Source of the DNA: Flavobacteriales bacterium | Lineage (GTDB): Bacteria; Bacteroidota; Bacteroidia; Flavobacteriales_F; PHOS-HE28 | Length of the DNA stretch: 64,000 nucleotides | Assembly: GCA_016788205.1 (NCBI GenBank) | Contig: JAEUTA010000007.1 | Span: 99,327-163,326, forward strand | Reading direction: 5' to 3' | Shown: positions 33,908 to 42,923 of the stretch, piece after piece | Position numbering within the stretch: the stretch's first letter is position 1 | How the letters are laid out: every line of letters starts with the position of its first letter | Notes under the pieces: model-generated | Databases searched by the model: none | What the model was told of the DNA's origin: nothing | What the model saw: the letters and a program-made list of their open reading frames with translations, nothing else | Program-made: the position numbers and the translations under genes

Positions 33908-34639
33908 TCACGGCGTGTAACGTCCCGTCGTCATGGCATACACCACCAGACCCGCCACGTTCTTCGCCCCGGTCTTCAACAGCAGGTTGTTACGGTGGAA
34001 CTCCACCGTGCGGGGGCTCAAGAATAATTTCCCGGCGATCTCGGTGGTGGTCATCTCCTGACAAATGGCGCGCAGCACTTCAACCTCGCGTTCCGTGAGC
34101 GCATCAAGGTCTTTGAACTTCGGCAGGAGCTTCTCCTTCTTCACCAGGCCTTGCAGCATCACACGGCTCACCCGATCGCTGAAGTAGTAACCCGTGGTGG
34201 CCACCGAATGGATCGCATTCTCCAATTCGTCAGGCTCCGCTGTCTTCAGCACGTAGCCGTTGGCACCCAGTTCCATCAGGTGTGCTATGTACTTCTCCTC
34301 GGTGTGCATGCTGAGTACGATCACTTTCACCGCCGGGTGATCCGCGCGGATACGCTTCATCGCTTCACTGCCGTCCATCACGGGCATCTCCAGATCGAGC
34401 AGTACGATATCGACTGCGTTCCCGTTGAGCCCGGTGAGCAGTTCCTCACCGTTGGCGCACTCGAACACGACCTGCACATCCGACATGTCACGTAGGAGCA
34501 TGGAGAAACCCCGACGGAAAAGCGGCTGATCATCTGCAACGGCGAGGCGGATCATCGGGAGTTCGTTCACGGGTGCAAGTTCCATGTTCGTCATTGTTCC
34601 TTTCCCCGTATTTCCACGGGTTCCAGCCCTGCTGCTCAT
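33908..34639 (-). CDS. LuxR/NarL-family response regulator
   Basis: 243 residues. The N-terminal receiver has RLAVADDQPLFRRGFSML, the phospho-acceptor in VDIVLLDLEMPVMDGSEA and VIVLSMHTEEKYIAHLMELGANGYVLK. The C-terminal GerE helix-turn-helix is LTEREVEVLRAICQEMTTTEIAGKLFLSPRTVEFHRNNL. It would bind DNA when phosphorylated. I keep ATG 34639 because it overlaps the HPt stop as ATGA, although MTNMELAPV at 34594 also fits. Its stop is one base from the hybrid kinase start, so HPt, regulator and kinase form one operon. Confidence 0.92.
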   Translation of the reverse strand: MSSRAGTRGNTGKGTMTNMELAPVNELPMIRLAVADDQPLFRRGFSMLLRDMSDVQVVFECANGEELLTGLNGNAVDIVLLDLEMPVMDGSEAMKRIRADHPAVKVIVLSMHTEEKYIAHLMELGANGYVLKTAEPDELENAIHSVATTGYYFSDRVSRVMLQGLVKKEKLLPKFKDLDALTEREVEVLRAICQEMTTTEIAGKLFLSPRTVEFHRNNLLLKTGAKNVAGLVVYAMTTGRYTP

Positions 34640-34989
34640 GGCCTGACCGATCCTTCCAAGACTTCGTGCAATTCAACGGACAAAGCACCGCCGATGGGCA
34701 AGGCCAGGTCCACCAGATCGATCCGTAGCACGGGTGGTTCCAAACGTGCTTGTTGATCGATCGTCTCCAGCAACTCGGCCAGGCGATGCGCACCCATGTA
34801 GTGCACCTGCGGACGGAGGTCATGCGTAGCGGCGCTCAGTGCCTTCGCATCGCCACGCTGTGCCGCTTCAGTCAGATCCTCATAGAGCCTGGGAGCCGTG
34901 GTCAGGTATGCGCGGATGAACTCGGCCATACGGGCATGATCGCCCTTGCAGATGCGACGCAAGAAACCGAGATCGACGTGGAGAGCCAT
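34636..34989 (-). CDS. HPt domain phosphotransfer protein
   Basis: 117 residues, almost entirely helical. The phospho-acceptor candidate is in AATHDLRPQVHYMGAHRL, matching the HPt pattern HxLKxxxxxxG with Arg-Pro for Lys. Residues 1-60 supply the first two helices of the bundle. It would carry phosphate from the receiver of the hybrid kinase to the LuxR-type regulator, and the ATGA overlap with the regulator gene supports equimolar expression. Confidence 0.85.
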   Translation of the reverse strand: MALHVDLGFLRRICKGDHARMAEFIRAYLTTAPRLYEDLTEAAQRGDAKALSAATHDLRPQVHYMGAHRLAELLETIDQQARLEPPVLRIDLVDLALPIGGALSVELHEVLEGSVRP

Positions 34990-35103
34990 CGGAGCGGCAA
35001 ATTAGAGCACCCGCTCCGATCGCGCCTTCCCAACCCAGCACAACGGACAGGGCGGACCTCCTCACGAAGACCCGCCCTGAAATGCCGAGCACTCCAGCAG
35101 TGC

Positions 35104-38100
35104 CTAGTGCTGTACCATGATCTTGATCACTTGTCGCTCACCATCGCGGGTGGCGAGCAGGTAGTACGCACCGGAGGCCACATCGCTCATGTCCATGTCG
35201 ATGGCGCGTTGACCGGCCAAGGTGAACGGTGCCAGCACTTCCTGGCCCAAGGCGTTGCGCACACTGATGCGCAGCGGCCTTCCACTGGTCGTTGGTGTTC
35301 GCAATTGGAAGATGCCACTGGTCGGGTTCGGTTGAACCGTGAACCAATCATCCGATCCGGCCTCGTTGATCGTGATGCCTGTGTTGAAGTCCACGACCAC
35401 TGTTGTGCAACTTGTGAGCTCGCAGGTACCGACCATCGCTGTAACACAGAGTTGTACCGGACCAGCGGTGTTGTTCGCGGTGGCAACAAGGGCGAAGGCG
35501 GTGTTGTCGCCCGACGTCCAACCGTTGGGCAGGTCCCAGGTGTAGCTCGTCGCGTTGGCCACAGGCGTCACGATGAAGGCGCTGCTCGTGTTGCCAGCCA
35601 CCGTTGTGGGTCCGGTCACGGTACCGATGCTGAGCGTTGTCCCGCTGCAGGCGCAATCCGTTCCCCGCACATCGTTCACGGTGCAGGGGTCGCCATCGTC
35701 GCAGGGGCTACCGGGTAAAGCGCTACCGCCTATGGACCCTTCGCAATCGATCAACTGACCAGCGCAGGTGCAGTTCGCGGTGTACACGTCGTTCCCCGTG
35801 GTGGCATCACCATCATTACAAGATGTCCCGGGTTGTGCGGCACCTCCAGCGACACCTTCGCAATCATTGGCAAGCGTTCCGGCGCAGATGCAGTTCGCGG
35901 TGTACACATCGTTGCTGGTCGCCGCATTGCCGTCGTTGCATGCGGTGCCGATCGTGTTCGTTCCACCGGCGACACCTTCGCAATCGATCAACTGGCCAAC
36001 GCAATTGCAGTTCGCGTTGATCAGGTCGTTGCCGGTGTTCGCATTGCCATCATCGCACGGCAGTCCGGGTAGGGCCGGTCCACCGACCATGCCCTCGCAG
36101 TCGATCAGTTGTCCTTCGCATTGGCAGGACGCGCTCCACGTATCGTTACCTGTATCGGCATCGCCATCATCGCAAGCGGTGCCGGGCTGTGCTGTTCCAC
36201 CCACCACGCCGGCGCAATCCGTTGCGGCAACACCCAGGCAAACGCAGTCCCCGTTCCATTCATCGTTGCTCGTCTCCGGGTTCTGGTCGTCGCAAGCAGT
36301 GCCCGGGAATGCGGATCCACCGGGCACGCTCAGGCAATCGTACACCTGTCCGGCGCACACGCAGCCCAGGTCGTAGGTATCGTTGCCGGTCGTGGGGTTG
36401 TTGTCATCACAAGCCGTTCCGGGCTGCGCGGGGCCTCCTTCCACACCAGCGCAATCCGTGGCAAAGGTGCCCGCGCACAGGCAGTTGGGCGTGAACATGT
36501 CACCACCGGTGAGCGGGTTGCCATCGTTGCACGCTGTTCCCGGTAGCGTAGTACCGCCGATCACACCGAGGCAGTCGATCTCGAAGCCGAAGCACGTGCA
36601 GGCGAAGTTGTAGACATCACCCCCGGTGGTCGCGTCACCATCATCGCAGGCCGTGCCGGGCAACGCACCGCCCCCGGGCAAGCCTTCGCAGTCGATCAAC
36701 TGACCGGTGCATTGGCAGGAAGCGTTATACGCATCGTTCGCCGTGTTGAGGTTGCCATCGTCGCAGGGGCTTCCCGGACCGACAGGACCACCCGGTGTGC
36801 CTTCGCAATCCTCGGCGGTACCGATGCACTGGCAGTTCGCGCTCCAGGTATCATTTCCTGTACTGGCGTTGTTGTCGTTGCAGGCCGTTCCGGGCAGTGC
36901 AGGACCGTTGTTCGCACCCAGGCAATCCTGTGGCGTGTTCGCATTGATCACCACCGCATAGTCCTCCGTTTCGCCCAACGAATAGTTGTAGCAGGCGTTG
37001 AGGATGGCGGGTTCATTGCCCAACACATGCGCACCACGCACACGCATCCTGGTGGTGCCGAGTGCGGCGTTGTCGGGTACGGTGAAGAAGAGGTTGACAG
37101 CGCTGCCGGGCGTGGCGTTGGGTAACTGCCCGACCGTCTCGCTCGCCTCGAAGGTGTTGTCCTGGTCCCAATCGATCCAGGCGGCGTAGCTACCGCCCGC
37201 GTTGGTGCCGCTGGTGATGGTAAGCACGGTTGGCGCGTTGCGCGAAAGTGTCGTGCTCTGCTGCGCGCTGTGGTCGGTGTAGGTAGGACCGCTTACACCA
37301 CCCGTGCCGGTGTTGTTGATGCTGCCGATCTGCACGCCATCGATGTAGTCACCGAAGGCGGGACCCGAAGCGCTTGTCGGCTCGCAATAGCTGCCGAAGT
37401 TGCCGGGGCCATAATGCGCGGCGATGGTAACGCTGGAACTGATCTCCGGTTCGCACAGCGAATAGAGGTACAACTCGATGCTGTAGTCCGGACCAATGGG
37501 AAGATCCGGCTCGGAGAGGACCAGGTTCGTTACGCTGAGGCACTGGCCACCGGGGATGGTGACATCCTTTCCATTCCCGGTGGAATTGAGCGGATCGCCC
37601 AGCACCTCCAATTCGCCGCTCTCCGTATTGGTTTCGTTGCGGAATTTGAGGTAGTAGGTCATTTCATCGGTGCTGTTGTTGCAGATGTACAACGGGAAGC
37701 CGACAGGTTCGCCGAAAGGAACCTCGTTCACCACCATGTAGTTGTTCCCGGGTGCGCCCACGCTCAGCGACGGCTGCTCACGTTGGTAGCCTCCTTCGTA
37801 GCCGCAGCTGGTCTCGGAGACCAGGGTATCGAGTTCGAACACGTACGTACCGAAGACCTTGTCCTGCTTGATCTTCACGCGGAAACGGTCACCGAGGTCA
37901 TCATCCTCCATGTGGTAGGTCACGGTGTTGGTCACCGTGTTCGACTGGTTCTGGCCCACGCCATAGCCGTTGCTGAAGTGTGCGCCACCTCCGGCGGTGA
38001 TGCCCGACCCACCGATGTTCACACCGAATTCGTAGGACAAGCCCGCATCCAACGCTGCTTCGTAGTTGATGGCGTAGCTCTCGGTCGTTGTGGTCGTCAG

Positions 38101-39357
38101 CGCATGGTCGATCACCGCACCCGCACCGAAGAAGTTCTCGGGAGCTGCACCTTCGGTCGCATCGGCCTTGATCGCATCGTTCATGTCCAGCGTCTGCTGC
38201 CACACGCTCAACTGGGTTTGTGCGGCCTTGTACGCCACGCTATCGGCGACCGGGTCCAGGGCATCCAGCATTTCCTGTATCTCGGGCATCAGCACATCCT
38301 TGATATCGCTCTCTGTGGCCCTGTAACTGCCCAGGTTCTCCACAGGCACGGTAACCATGTAGTTGGTCTTGTTGATCACGGCGCAGGTAGGCCGATCGAT
38401 GATCTTCGCCATGCCGTAAGCGAAGCGCGTGGCGGTGAGCATGAACAGGTCGCTCGGCGGGCCCACAGGATTCGTGCTGTAGGTGGTGGACGATTCCAAA
38501 CACGTGAGGTTCTCGAAATTCTCCGTCTCCGTCTGTGTTGCGCTGATGTCCGCGCCGACCTCACCGTAGATCTCCACAGGCACCGTCATCACGAAACCGA
38601 GCGTGAACGACACGCCGATCCGTGCTTTGAAGTAGCCGTTCTGCGAGTTGCCCGTTGTCACTGCGCGGGTCTCACCCACACAGGCACCATTGGCCAGCGT
38701 AATGCTGCTGTAACTGGCGTCACCGGGCGGATCGCGCAGGATGTACTGCGGAAGCGCGGGCGTGTTGTAGTGGCCCAGCACGTTAGTGAAGACGTTGCCC
38801 ACGAACACCACTTTGAAACGGATATCCGCGACGGGCTGTCCGCCTTGCTTGTAGCGCAGACCGATCTCGCGCACGCCATTGTTGGGTTCGCTCCAGGCAT
38901 CGCCCATCTGGTGCGTGATGGTGATGTAGTCCTGGATGGTGATGTCCGTGACCCCGGGTATGCCGTTGACCGAATGGGAATTGACCGTCGCCGCACAGCT
39001 CGAGCAGTACTGCCCATCAACGTAGACGTCGTAGGTCGGTTGGGCTTCGTTGGCGGATGAATAACCGAAGGCCACGTTGAACGACTGCGGCCCCTTCGCC
39101 GCAGGTAATGAATAGTAGTTGGCTGTTGTGCCGATCGCACCTCCCCAAGGCGCCGAGGGATCGGCCATGGTGTAGCGGTAGTTCAGCACACCGCATCCGG
39201 GGCCCGTGGTCCCGTAGATGGTGAGGTAGGAGCTGTTGACCCCGCCAGCACTACCGTTGATAGCCTGGCCGATCTGGTTGGATTGGGCATGCGCGCCCAA
39301 GGCGGCGAAGCCGAGCGACAGGGCCACGGCGTGTGAGACGAGCGTACTGAGTTTCAT
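35104..39357 (-). CDS. large secreted repeat protein with GEVED and T9SS sorting domains
   Basis: 1417 residues from ATG 39357, chosen because a signal peptide (MKLSTLVSHAVALSLGFAALGAHAQ) starts there. The first 600 residues are an unrecognised globular region. A GEVED-type domain follows (WIDWDQDNTFEASETVG to YSLGETEDYAVVI). Eleven tandem Cys-rich repeats come next, each near 40 residues, pattern DCxGxxGGxxxPGTxCDDGnxxTxND...CxCxG (35640-36940). Before the end there is a PKD-like segment (TYTWDLPNGWTSGDNTAF type) and a T9SS type A sorting domain (FTVQPNPTSGIFQLRT to IMVQH). The Asp/Asn-rich repeats look able to bind calcium. A cell-surface adhesin or structural role is inference. Confidence 0.88.
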   Translation of the reverse strand: MKLSTLVSHAVALSLGFAALGAHAQSNQIGQAINGSAGGVNSSYLTIYGTTGPGCGVLNYRYTMADPSAPWGGAIGTTANYYSLPAAKGPQSFNVAFGYSSANEAQPTYDVYVDGQYCSSCAATVNSHSVNGIPGVTDITIQDYITITHQMGDAWSEPNNGVREIGLRYKQGGQPVADIRFKVVFVGNVFTNVLGHYNTPALPQYILRDPPGDASYSSITLANGACVGETRAVTTGNSQNGYFKARIGVSFTLGFVMTVPVEIYGEVGADISATQTETENFENLTCLESSTTYSTNPVGPPSDLFMLTATRFAYGMAKIIDRPTCAVINKTNYMVTVPVENLGSYRATESDIKDVLMPEIQEMLDALDPVADSVAYKAAQTQLSVWQQTLDMNDAIKADATEGAAPENFFGAGAVIDHALTTTTTESYAINYEAALDAGLSYEFGVNIGGSGITAGGGAHFSNGYGVGQNQSNTVTNTVTYHMEDDDLGDRFRVKIKQDKVFGTYVFELDTLVSETSCGYEGGYQREQPSLSVGAPGNNYMVVNEVPFGEPVGFPLYICNNSTDEMTYYLKFRNETNTESGELEVLGDPLNSTGNGKDVTIPGGQCLSVTNLVLSEPDLPIGPDYSIELYLYSLCEPEISSSVTIAAHYGPGNFGSYCEPTSASGPAFGDYIDGVQIGSINNTGTGGVSGPTYTDHSAQQSTTLSRNAPTVLTITSGTNAGGSYAAWIDWDQDNTFEASETVGQLPNATPGSAVNLFFTVPDNAALGTTRMRVRGAHVLGNEPAILNACYNYSLGETEDYAVVINANTPQDCLGANNGPALPGTACNDNNASTGNDTWSANCQCIGTAEDCEGTPGGPVGPGSPCDDGNLNTANDAYNASCQCTGQLIDCEGLPGGGALPGTACDDGDATTGGDVYNFACTCFGFEIDCLGVIGGTTLPGTACNDGNPLTGGDMFTPNCLCAGTFATDCAGVEGGPAQPGTACDDNNPTTGNDTYDLGCVCAGQVYDCLSVPGGSAFPGTACDDQNPETSNDEWNGDCVCLGVAATDCAGVVGGTAQPGTACDDGDADTGNDTWSASCQCEGQLIDCEGMVGGPALPGLPCDDGNANTGNDLINANCNCVGQLIDCEGVAGGTNTIGTACNDGNAATSNDVYTANCICAGTLANDCEGVAGGAAQPGTSCNDGDATTGNDVYTANCTCAGQLIDCEGSIGGSALPGSPCDDGDPCTVNDVRGTDCACSGTTLSIGTVTGPTTVAGNTSSAFIVTPVANATSYTWDLPNGWTSGDNTAFALVATANNTAGPVQLCVTAMVGTCELTSCTTVVVDFNTGITINEAGSDDWFTVQPNPTSGIFQLRTPTTSGRPLRISVRNALGQEVLAPFTLAGQRAIDMDMSDVASGAYYLLATRDGERQVIKIMVQH
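35640..36940 (-). repeat. eleven tandem coding repeats (about 120 bp each)
   Basis: The DNA of the Cys-rich repeats in the 1417-residue protein. Units keep the DCEG...GTACDDG...TGND...CxCxG frame but have diverged individually, and adjacent unit starts differ in length by small multiples of three. Confidence 0.85.
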
Positions 39358-39462
39358 GGGAAAGGTGGGATTGGTCCGAGGATCGGTCCAAAACTCCGGG
39401 ATCGCCATGGCGTGCCGCCCCGTAGAAATACCGGTTCTACTGTCCGGTCGGTGACCGTGCCA

Positions 39463-41502
39463 TCAACCGCGATGCACGAAGTACATCTCCATGGCACCCT
39501 TGCCCTTCACCTCCACATGCCCACGTGGCTTGAAGCTCAATCCCGGTGAATCCTTCACGGCGGCATAGGTGGCTCCGCTGATGTTGACCCGACCCACCTC
39601 GCCGGTGCTTTCCATACGACTGGCGGTGTTCACGGTATCGCCCCAGATGTCGTACTGGAACTTCTTCACGCCCACGATGCCGGCCACCACAGGCCCGGTA
39701 TGTATGCCCAACCGCATCTCGAACGCGGGCTTGCCCTCCGCCATCCGTTCAACACGGCGTTTCAGCATGAACTCCTGCATCTCCAACGCGGCCAGCACCA
39801 CAGCGAGCGGCCCGGCCGAACGCGGATCGGGCAGGCCACCAGCGCACATGTACGCATCGCCGATGGTCTTGATCTTCTCCACACCGTGCGCATCGATGAT
39901 GTCATCGAACGCATGGAAGCAGGTGTTCAATTCCTTCAGCAGTTCACCGGCATCCACTTGGGCGGCCATGCTGGTGAAGCCTTTGAAGTCGGTGAAGAGC
40001 ACCGAAGCCTCGTCGAAGTGACGTGCTGCCGCCGAACCTTGCGATTTCAATTCCTCGGCGACTTCAGCGGGAAGGATGTTCAATAGGAGCTCATCGGAAC
40101 GCTCCTTCTCCTTGCGCAATTCCGCCGTGCGTTCCTGCACCTCGCGATCCAGATCATCACGCTGCCGTTCCACCAACCGGTTGTGGTGCGCACTGCGGAT
40201 GGCGAGGTACACCGCCACGGAAACCGGCACCGCCACATAGGAGCAATAGTCGGCTACCAACGTCAACCAGGACGACATGCCCAAGCCGGTGGCCGAACTG
40301 ATCACGTTCAGGAACAAGGCGAACAAACTGGAAGCCACGGCACCGCCGCCCACCCAACGCACATAGCCCTTCTTGCGCAGCAGCCGGATGCCCAGGCGGA
40401 TGACATCGATGGAGAACCACGCCACCGTGATACCGAACACCGTGATCAGGAACAAGCCGGGGATGATCACCCAGGGCGAATCGTTCAGGAGCGCCAGTCC
40501 GTTCTCGCTCTCCGCAAGGCCCGCACGTTCGGCCCACAGGTATCCAGCACAGGTGAGCGTGACCAGCAACACCCCGATGGTATACAGCCGTTTGCGCCGT
40601 GCGGTGAGTTCCACGCCCATGGAGCCCAGGACCAGGATGAGCAGGTACATGGGCCATGGCAGGAGCAGGATGTCCAGCGCATGCAACACGGCCAGGGCAC
40701 TTTTCGAAAGACCGAGCAGCCCCATCTCACTGGCCACTTCGCAAATGGTGTCCAGCGCGGATACGAACGAGAGCAGGGCCAGTAACAACCAGCTCCAACC
40801 GCGCTTCTCCAGCGACCAGATCACCAAGGCGAGCAACATGATGATGAGGTTGATGCCCACGAAGACGCCGAAGTGCATCACCCGCCGTTGAACACCGAAG
40901 CTGGCGTCCGCCGGGTGGAGCGTCATGCTCAGCTCCGTGTCTCGAAGCGGCTTTCCCGGATCGCCTTCGAACCGCAAGGCCAACAGCTCCGGTGATCCAT
41001 CACAACGCAACATCAACGGCACGTTCATCACCGAGATGCTATCGGGCTTCGCCGCCCCCGAACCCGCCAGACGTGCATCGCCGTGCACCAGGGACCGTCC
41101 GTTGTGGAAGACCTCGAAACCATCCTCCACAGCGATGGTGAGCAACAACGGCACACCCTTGAGCGAAACATCCGGATCCACCCAGGTGCGGAACCAATGC
41201 ACGCGCTCACCAGGTACCAAGGTGTCCAATGCATCGTTCAGCAACACCCAGGTACTGTCCTCCAACAAGGGCGATGCGTACAACGCGCTATCGCCGATCC
41301 TGTGCCGTGTGCTGTTCCGGATCAGATCGATACCGGCCACCTCGCCACCCTGACCGGGAACCTCGGTGGTCCCCTCTTCCAGATCGCGCAGGTCGAACGA
41401 CACCATGCTCTCCGGTGTGTTGAACCGGATGCTCTGCGCCGTGGCCGCGAACGCCAGGAACGAACAGGCCAAGAAGAGGAGAGCACGGCGCAGGTGGCGC
41501 AT
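39463..41502 (-). CDS. membrane adenylate/guanylate cyclase with extracellular sensor domain
   Basis: 679 residues from ATG 41502, where a signal peptide begins (HLRRALLFLACSFLAFAATA). An extracellular beta-rich domain (about 25-200) precedes seven membrane helices (about 205-430), the 7TMR-DISM arrangement. A coiled coil (RQRDDLDREVQERTAELRKEKERSDELLLNILPAEVAEEL) connects to a class III cyclase domain: VLFTDFKGFTSMA, IKTIGDAYMCAGG, LGIHTGPVVAGIVGVKKFQYDIWGDTVNTASRME. The Lys (KKFQYD) and Asp at the purine-specificity positions favour adenylate cyclase. Ligand unknown. It is divergent from the AAA ATPase gene with a 72-bp gap. Confidence 0.92.
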   Translation of the reverse strand: MRHLRRALLFLACSFLAFAATAQSIRFNTPESMVSFDLRDLEEGTTEVPGQGGEVAGIDLIRNSTRHRIGDSALYASPLLEDSTWVLLNDALDTLVPGERVHWFRTWVDPDVSLKGVPLLLTIAVEDGFEVFHNGRSLVHGDARLAGSGAAKPDSISVMNVPLMLRCDGSPELLALRFEGDPGKPLRDTELSMTLHPADASFGVQRRVMHFGVFVGINLIIMLLALVIWSLEKRGWSWLLLALLSFVSALDTICEVASEMGLLGLSKSALAVLHALDILLLPWPMYLLILVLGSMGVELTARRKRLYTIGVLLVTLTCAGYLWAERAGLAESENGLALLNDSPWVIIPGLFLITVFGITVAWFSIDVIRLGIRLLRKKGYVRWVGGGAVASSLFALFLNVISSATGLGMSSWLTLVADYCSYVAVPVSVAVYLAIRSAHHNRLVERQRDDLDREVQERTAELRKEKERSDELLLNILPAEVAEELKSQGSAAARHFDEASVLFTDFKGFTSMAAQVDAGELLKELNTCFHAFDDIIDAHGVEKIKTIGDAYMCAGGLPDPRSAGPLAVVLAALEMQEFMLKRRVERMAEGKPAFEMRLGIHTGPVVAGIVGVKKFQYDIWGDTVNTASRMESTGEVGRVNISGATYAAVKDSPGLSFKPRGHVEVKGKGAMEMYFVHRG

Positions 41503-41574
41503 GGCGAAATGTAGGGAGGGATCCCTTGTCCGGAAGCATCCCATGCGCTGCTACCTTGCGGTCCACTTACTTCC

Positions 41575-42909
41575 ATGGACATCAACGACCTGCTCCAGAA
41601 CCTGCGTGAAGCACTGGAGCTGACACCGGACAACGACAAGTTGCGCGCACATCTGGCACGCACGCTGCTCACGGCGGGCAAGGCGGAAGAGGCGGCGACG
41701 GAATTCAAGCGCGTGCTACAGAACGCCCCGCACGACAAGCAGAGCAAGCTGGGACTGGCACGTGCCTTCGCCGCCCAACAACAATGGAGCGCAGCCATCG
41801 TGATCCTGGAAGACCTGCACCACCAAGGCCCTCCCGAACACGAGGTGCACTTGCTCTACAGCCGTGTGCTGTTGAACGAAGGCAGCTTCGGCAAGGCCAT
41901 GGACATTTACGAGGAGCTCTTGAAGCGCTGGCCAGACCGACCCGATGCCGAGTTGGATGAGCACTTCCGCGTGACGGGTCAGGGACCCGATCAGGAGGAT
42001 GACGACGCGGAGTATGACGATGGCCCACCGGGCGAACTGAGCGCGCGCGACCTGATCGTGAAGAGCGACACCACCTTCGCCGACGTCGGTGGCATGCAAG
42101 GCGTGAAGGATGAGATCGGGCTGAAGATCATCCAACCGCTGCTGCACCCGGATCTTTACAAGGCCTACGGTAAGAAGATCGGCGGTGGTATTCTGCTCTA
42201 TGGTCCGCCCGGTTGTGGAAAGACGCACATGGCGCGCGCTACGGCCGGTGAGATCAAGGCCACCTTCATCAGCATGGGCATCGCCGATGTGCTGGACATG
42301 TGGATCGGCAAGAGCGAGCGCAACATGAAGCGCATCTTCGAAGTGGCGCGCAAGAACAAGCCGTGCGTGCTCTTCATCGACGAGATCGATGCACTTGGCG
42401 CGAACCGCAGCCACATGAAACACAGCGCCGGCAGCCACGTGATCAACCAGTTCCTCACCGAGATGGACGGCATCGACGCGGACAACGAAGGCCTGCTCGT
42501 GATCGGTGCCACCAACATGCCGTGGCACATCGACCCGGCGTTCCGTCGCCCCGGCCGTTTCGACCGCACCATCTTCGTTCCACCACCGGACATGGCAGGG
42601 CGCACGAGCATCCTGGAGATCCTGCTGAAAGGAAAACCGGTGAAAGATGTGGCTGCGCAGGACATCGCGAAGAAGACCGAACACTTCAGTGGCGCCGACT
42701 TGAAAGCGGTGATCGATATCGCGATCGAGGAGAAGCTGAGGAGCGCCATGAAGACCGGCATCCCCGAACCGTTGAGTACGAAGGACCTGCTGAAGGCCGC
42801 CGGCACGCACAAGGCCACCACGCGCGAATGGTTCACCACGGCGAAGAACTACGCGCTGTATGCCAACGAGAGCGGGCTGTACGACGAGATCCTGAAGTAC
42901 ACGAAATAG
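41575..42909 (+). CDS. TPR-containing AAA+ ATPase
   Basis: 444 residues. The N-terminal 130 residues are TPR-like helices (LRAHLARTLLTAGKAEEAATEFKRVLQNAP), an acidic linker follows (DQEDDDAEYDD), then an AAA module of the FtsH/Cdc48 type: FADVGGMQGVKDEI, Walker A LLYGPPGCGKTHMA, Walker B CVLFIDEIDALG, sensor region VIGATNMPWHIDPAFRRPGRFD. It should form a hexameric ATP-driven remodelling ring. No protease domain is present, so it may unfold or disassemble partners recruited by the TPRs. The downstream TPR membrane protein (14 bp later) is a candidate partner. Confidence 0.9.
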   Translation: MDINDLLQNLREALELTPDNDKLRAHLARTLLTAGKAEEAATEFKRVLQNAPHDKQSKLGLARAFAAQQQWSAAIVILEDLHHQGPPEHEVHLLYSRVLLNEGSFGKAMDIYEELLKRWPDRPDAELDEHFRVTGQGPDQEDDDAEYDDGPPGELSARDLIVKSDTTFADVGGMQGVKDEIGLKIIQPLLHPDLYKAYGKKIGGGILLYGPPGCGKTHMARATAGEIKATFISMGIADVLDMWIGKSERNMKRIFEVARKNKPCVLFIDEIDALGANRSHMKHSAGSHVINQFLTEMDGIDADNEGLLVIGATNMPWHIDPAFRRPGRFDRTIFVPPPDMAGRTSILEILLKGKPVKDVAAQDIAKKTEHFSGADLKAVIDIAIEEKLRSAMKTGIPEPLSTKDLLKAAGTHKATTREWFTTAKNYALYANESGLYDEILKYTK

Positions 42910-42923
42910 CGCGTAGCCGAACG

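Noticed and set aside
37270..39060. 596-residue open frame antisense to the large T9SS protein
   Set aside because: The minus-strand gene has signal peptide, GEVED domain and sorting domain; the plus frame has no recognisable domain.
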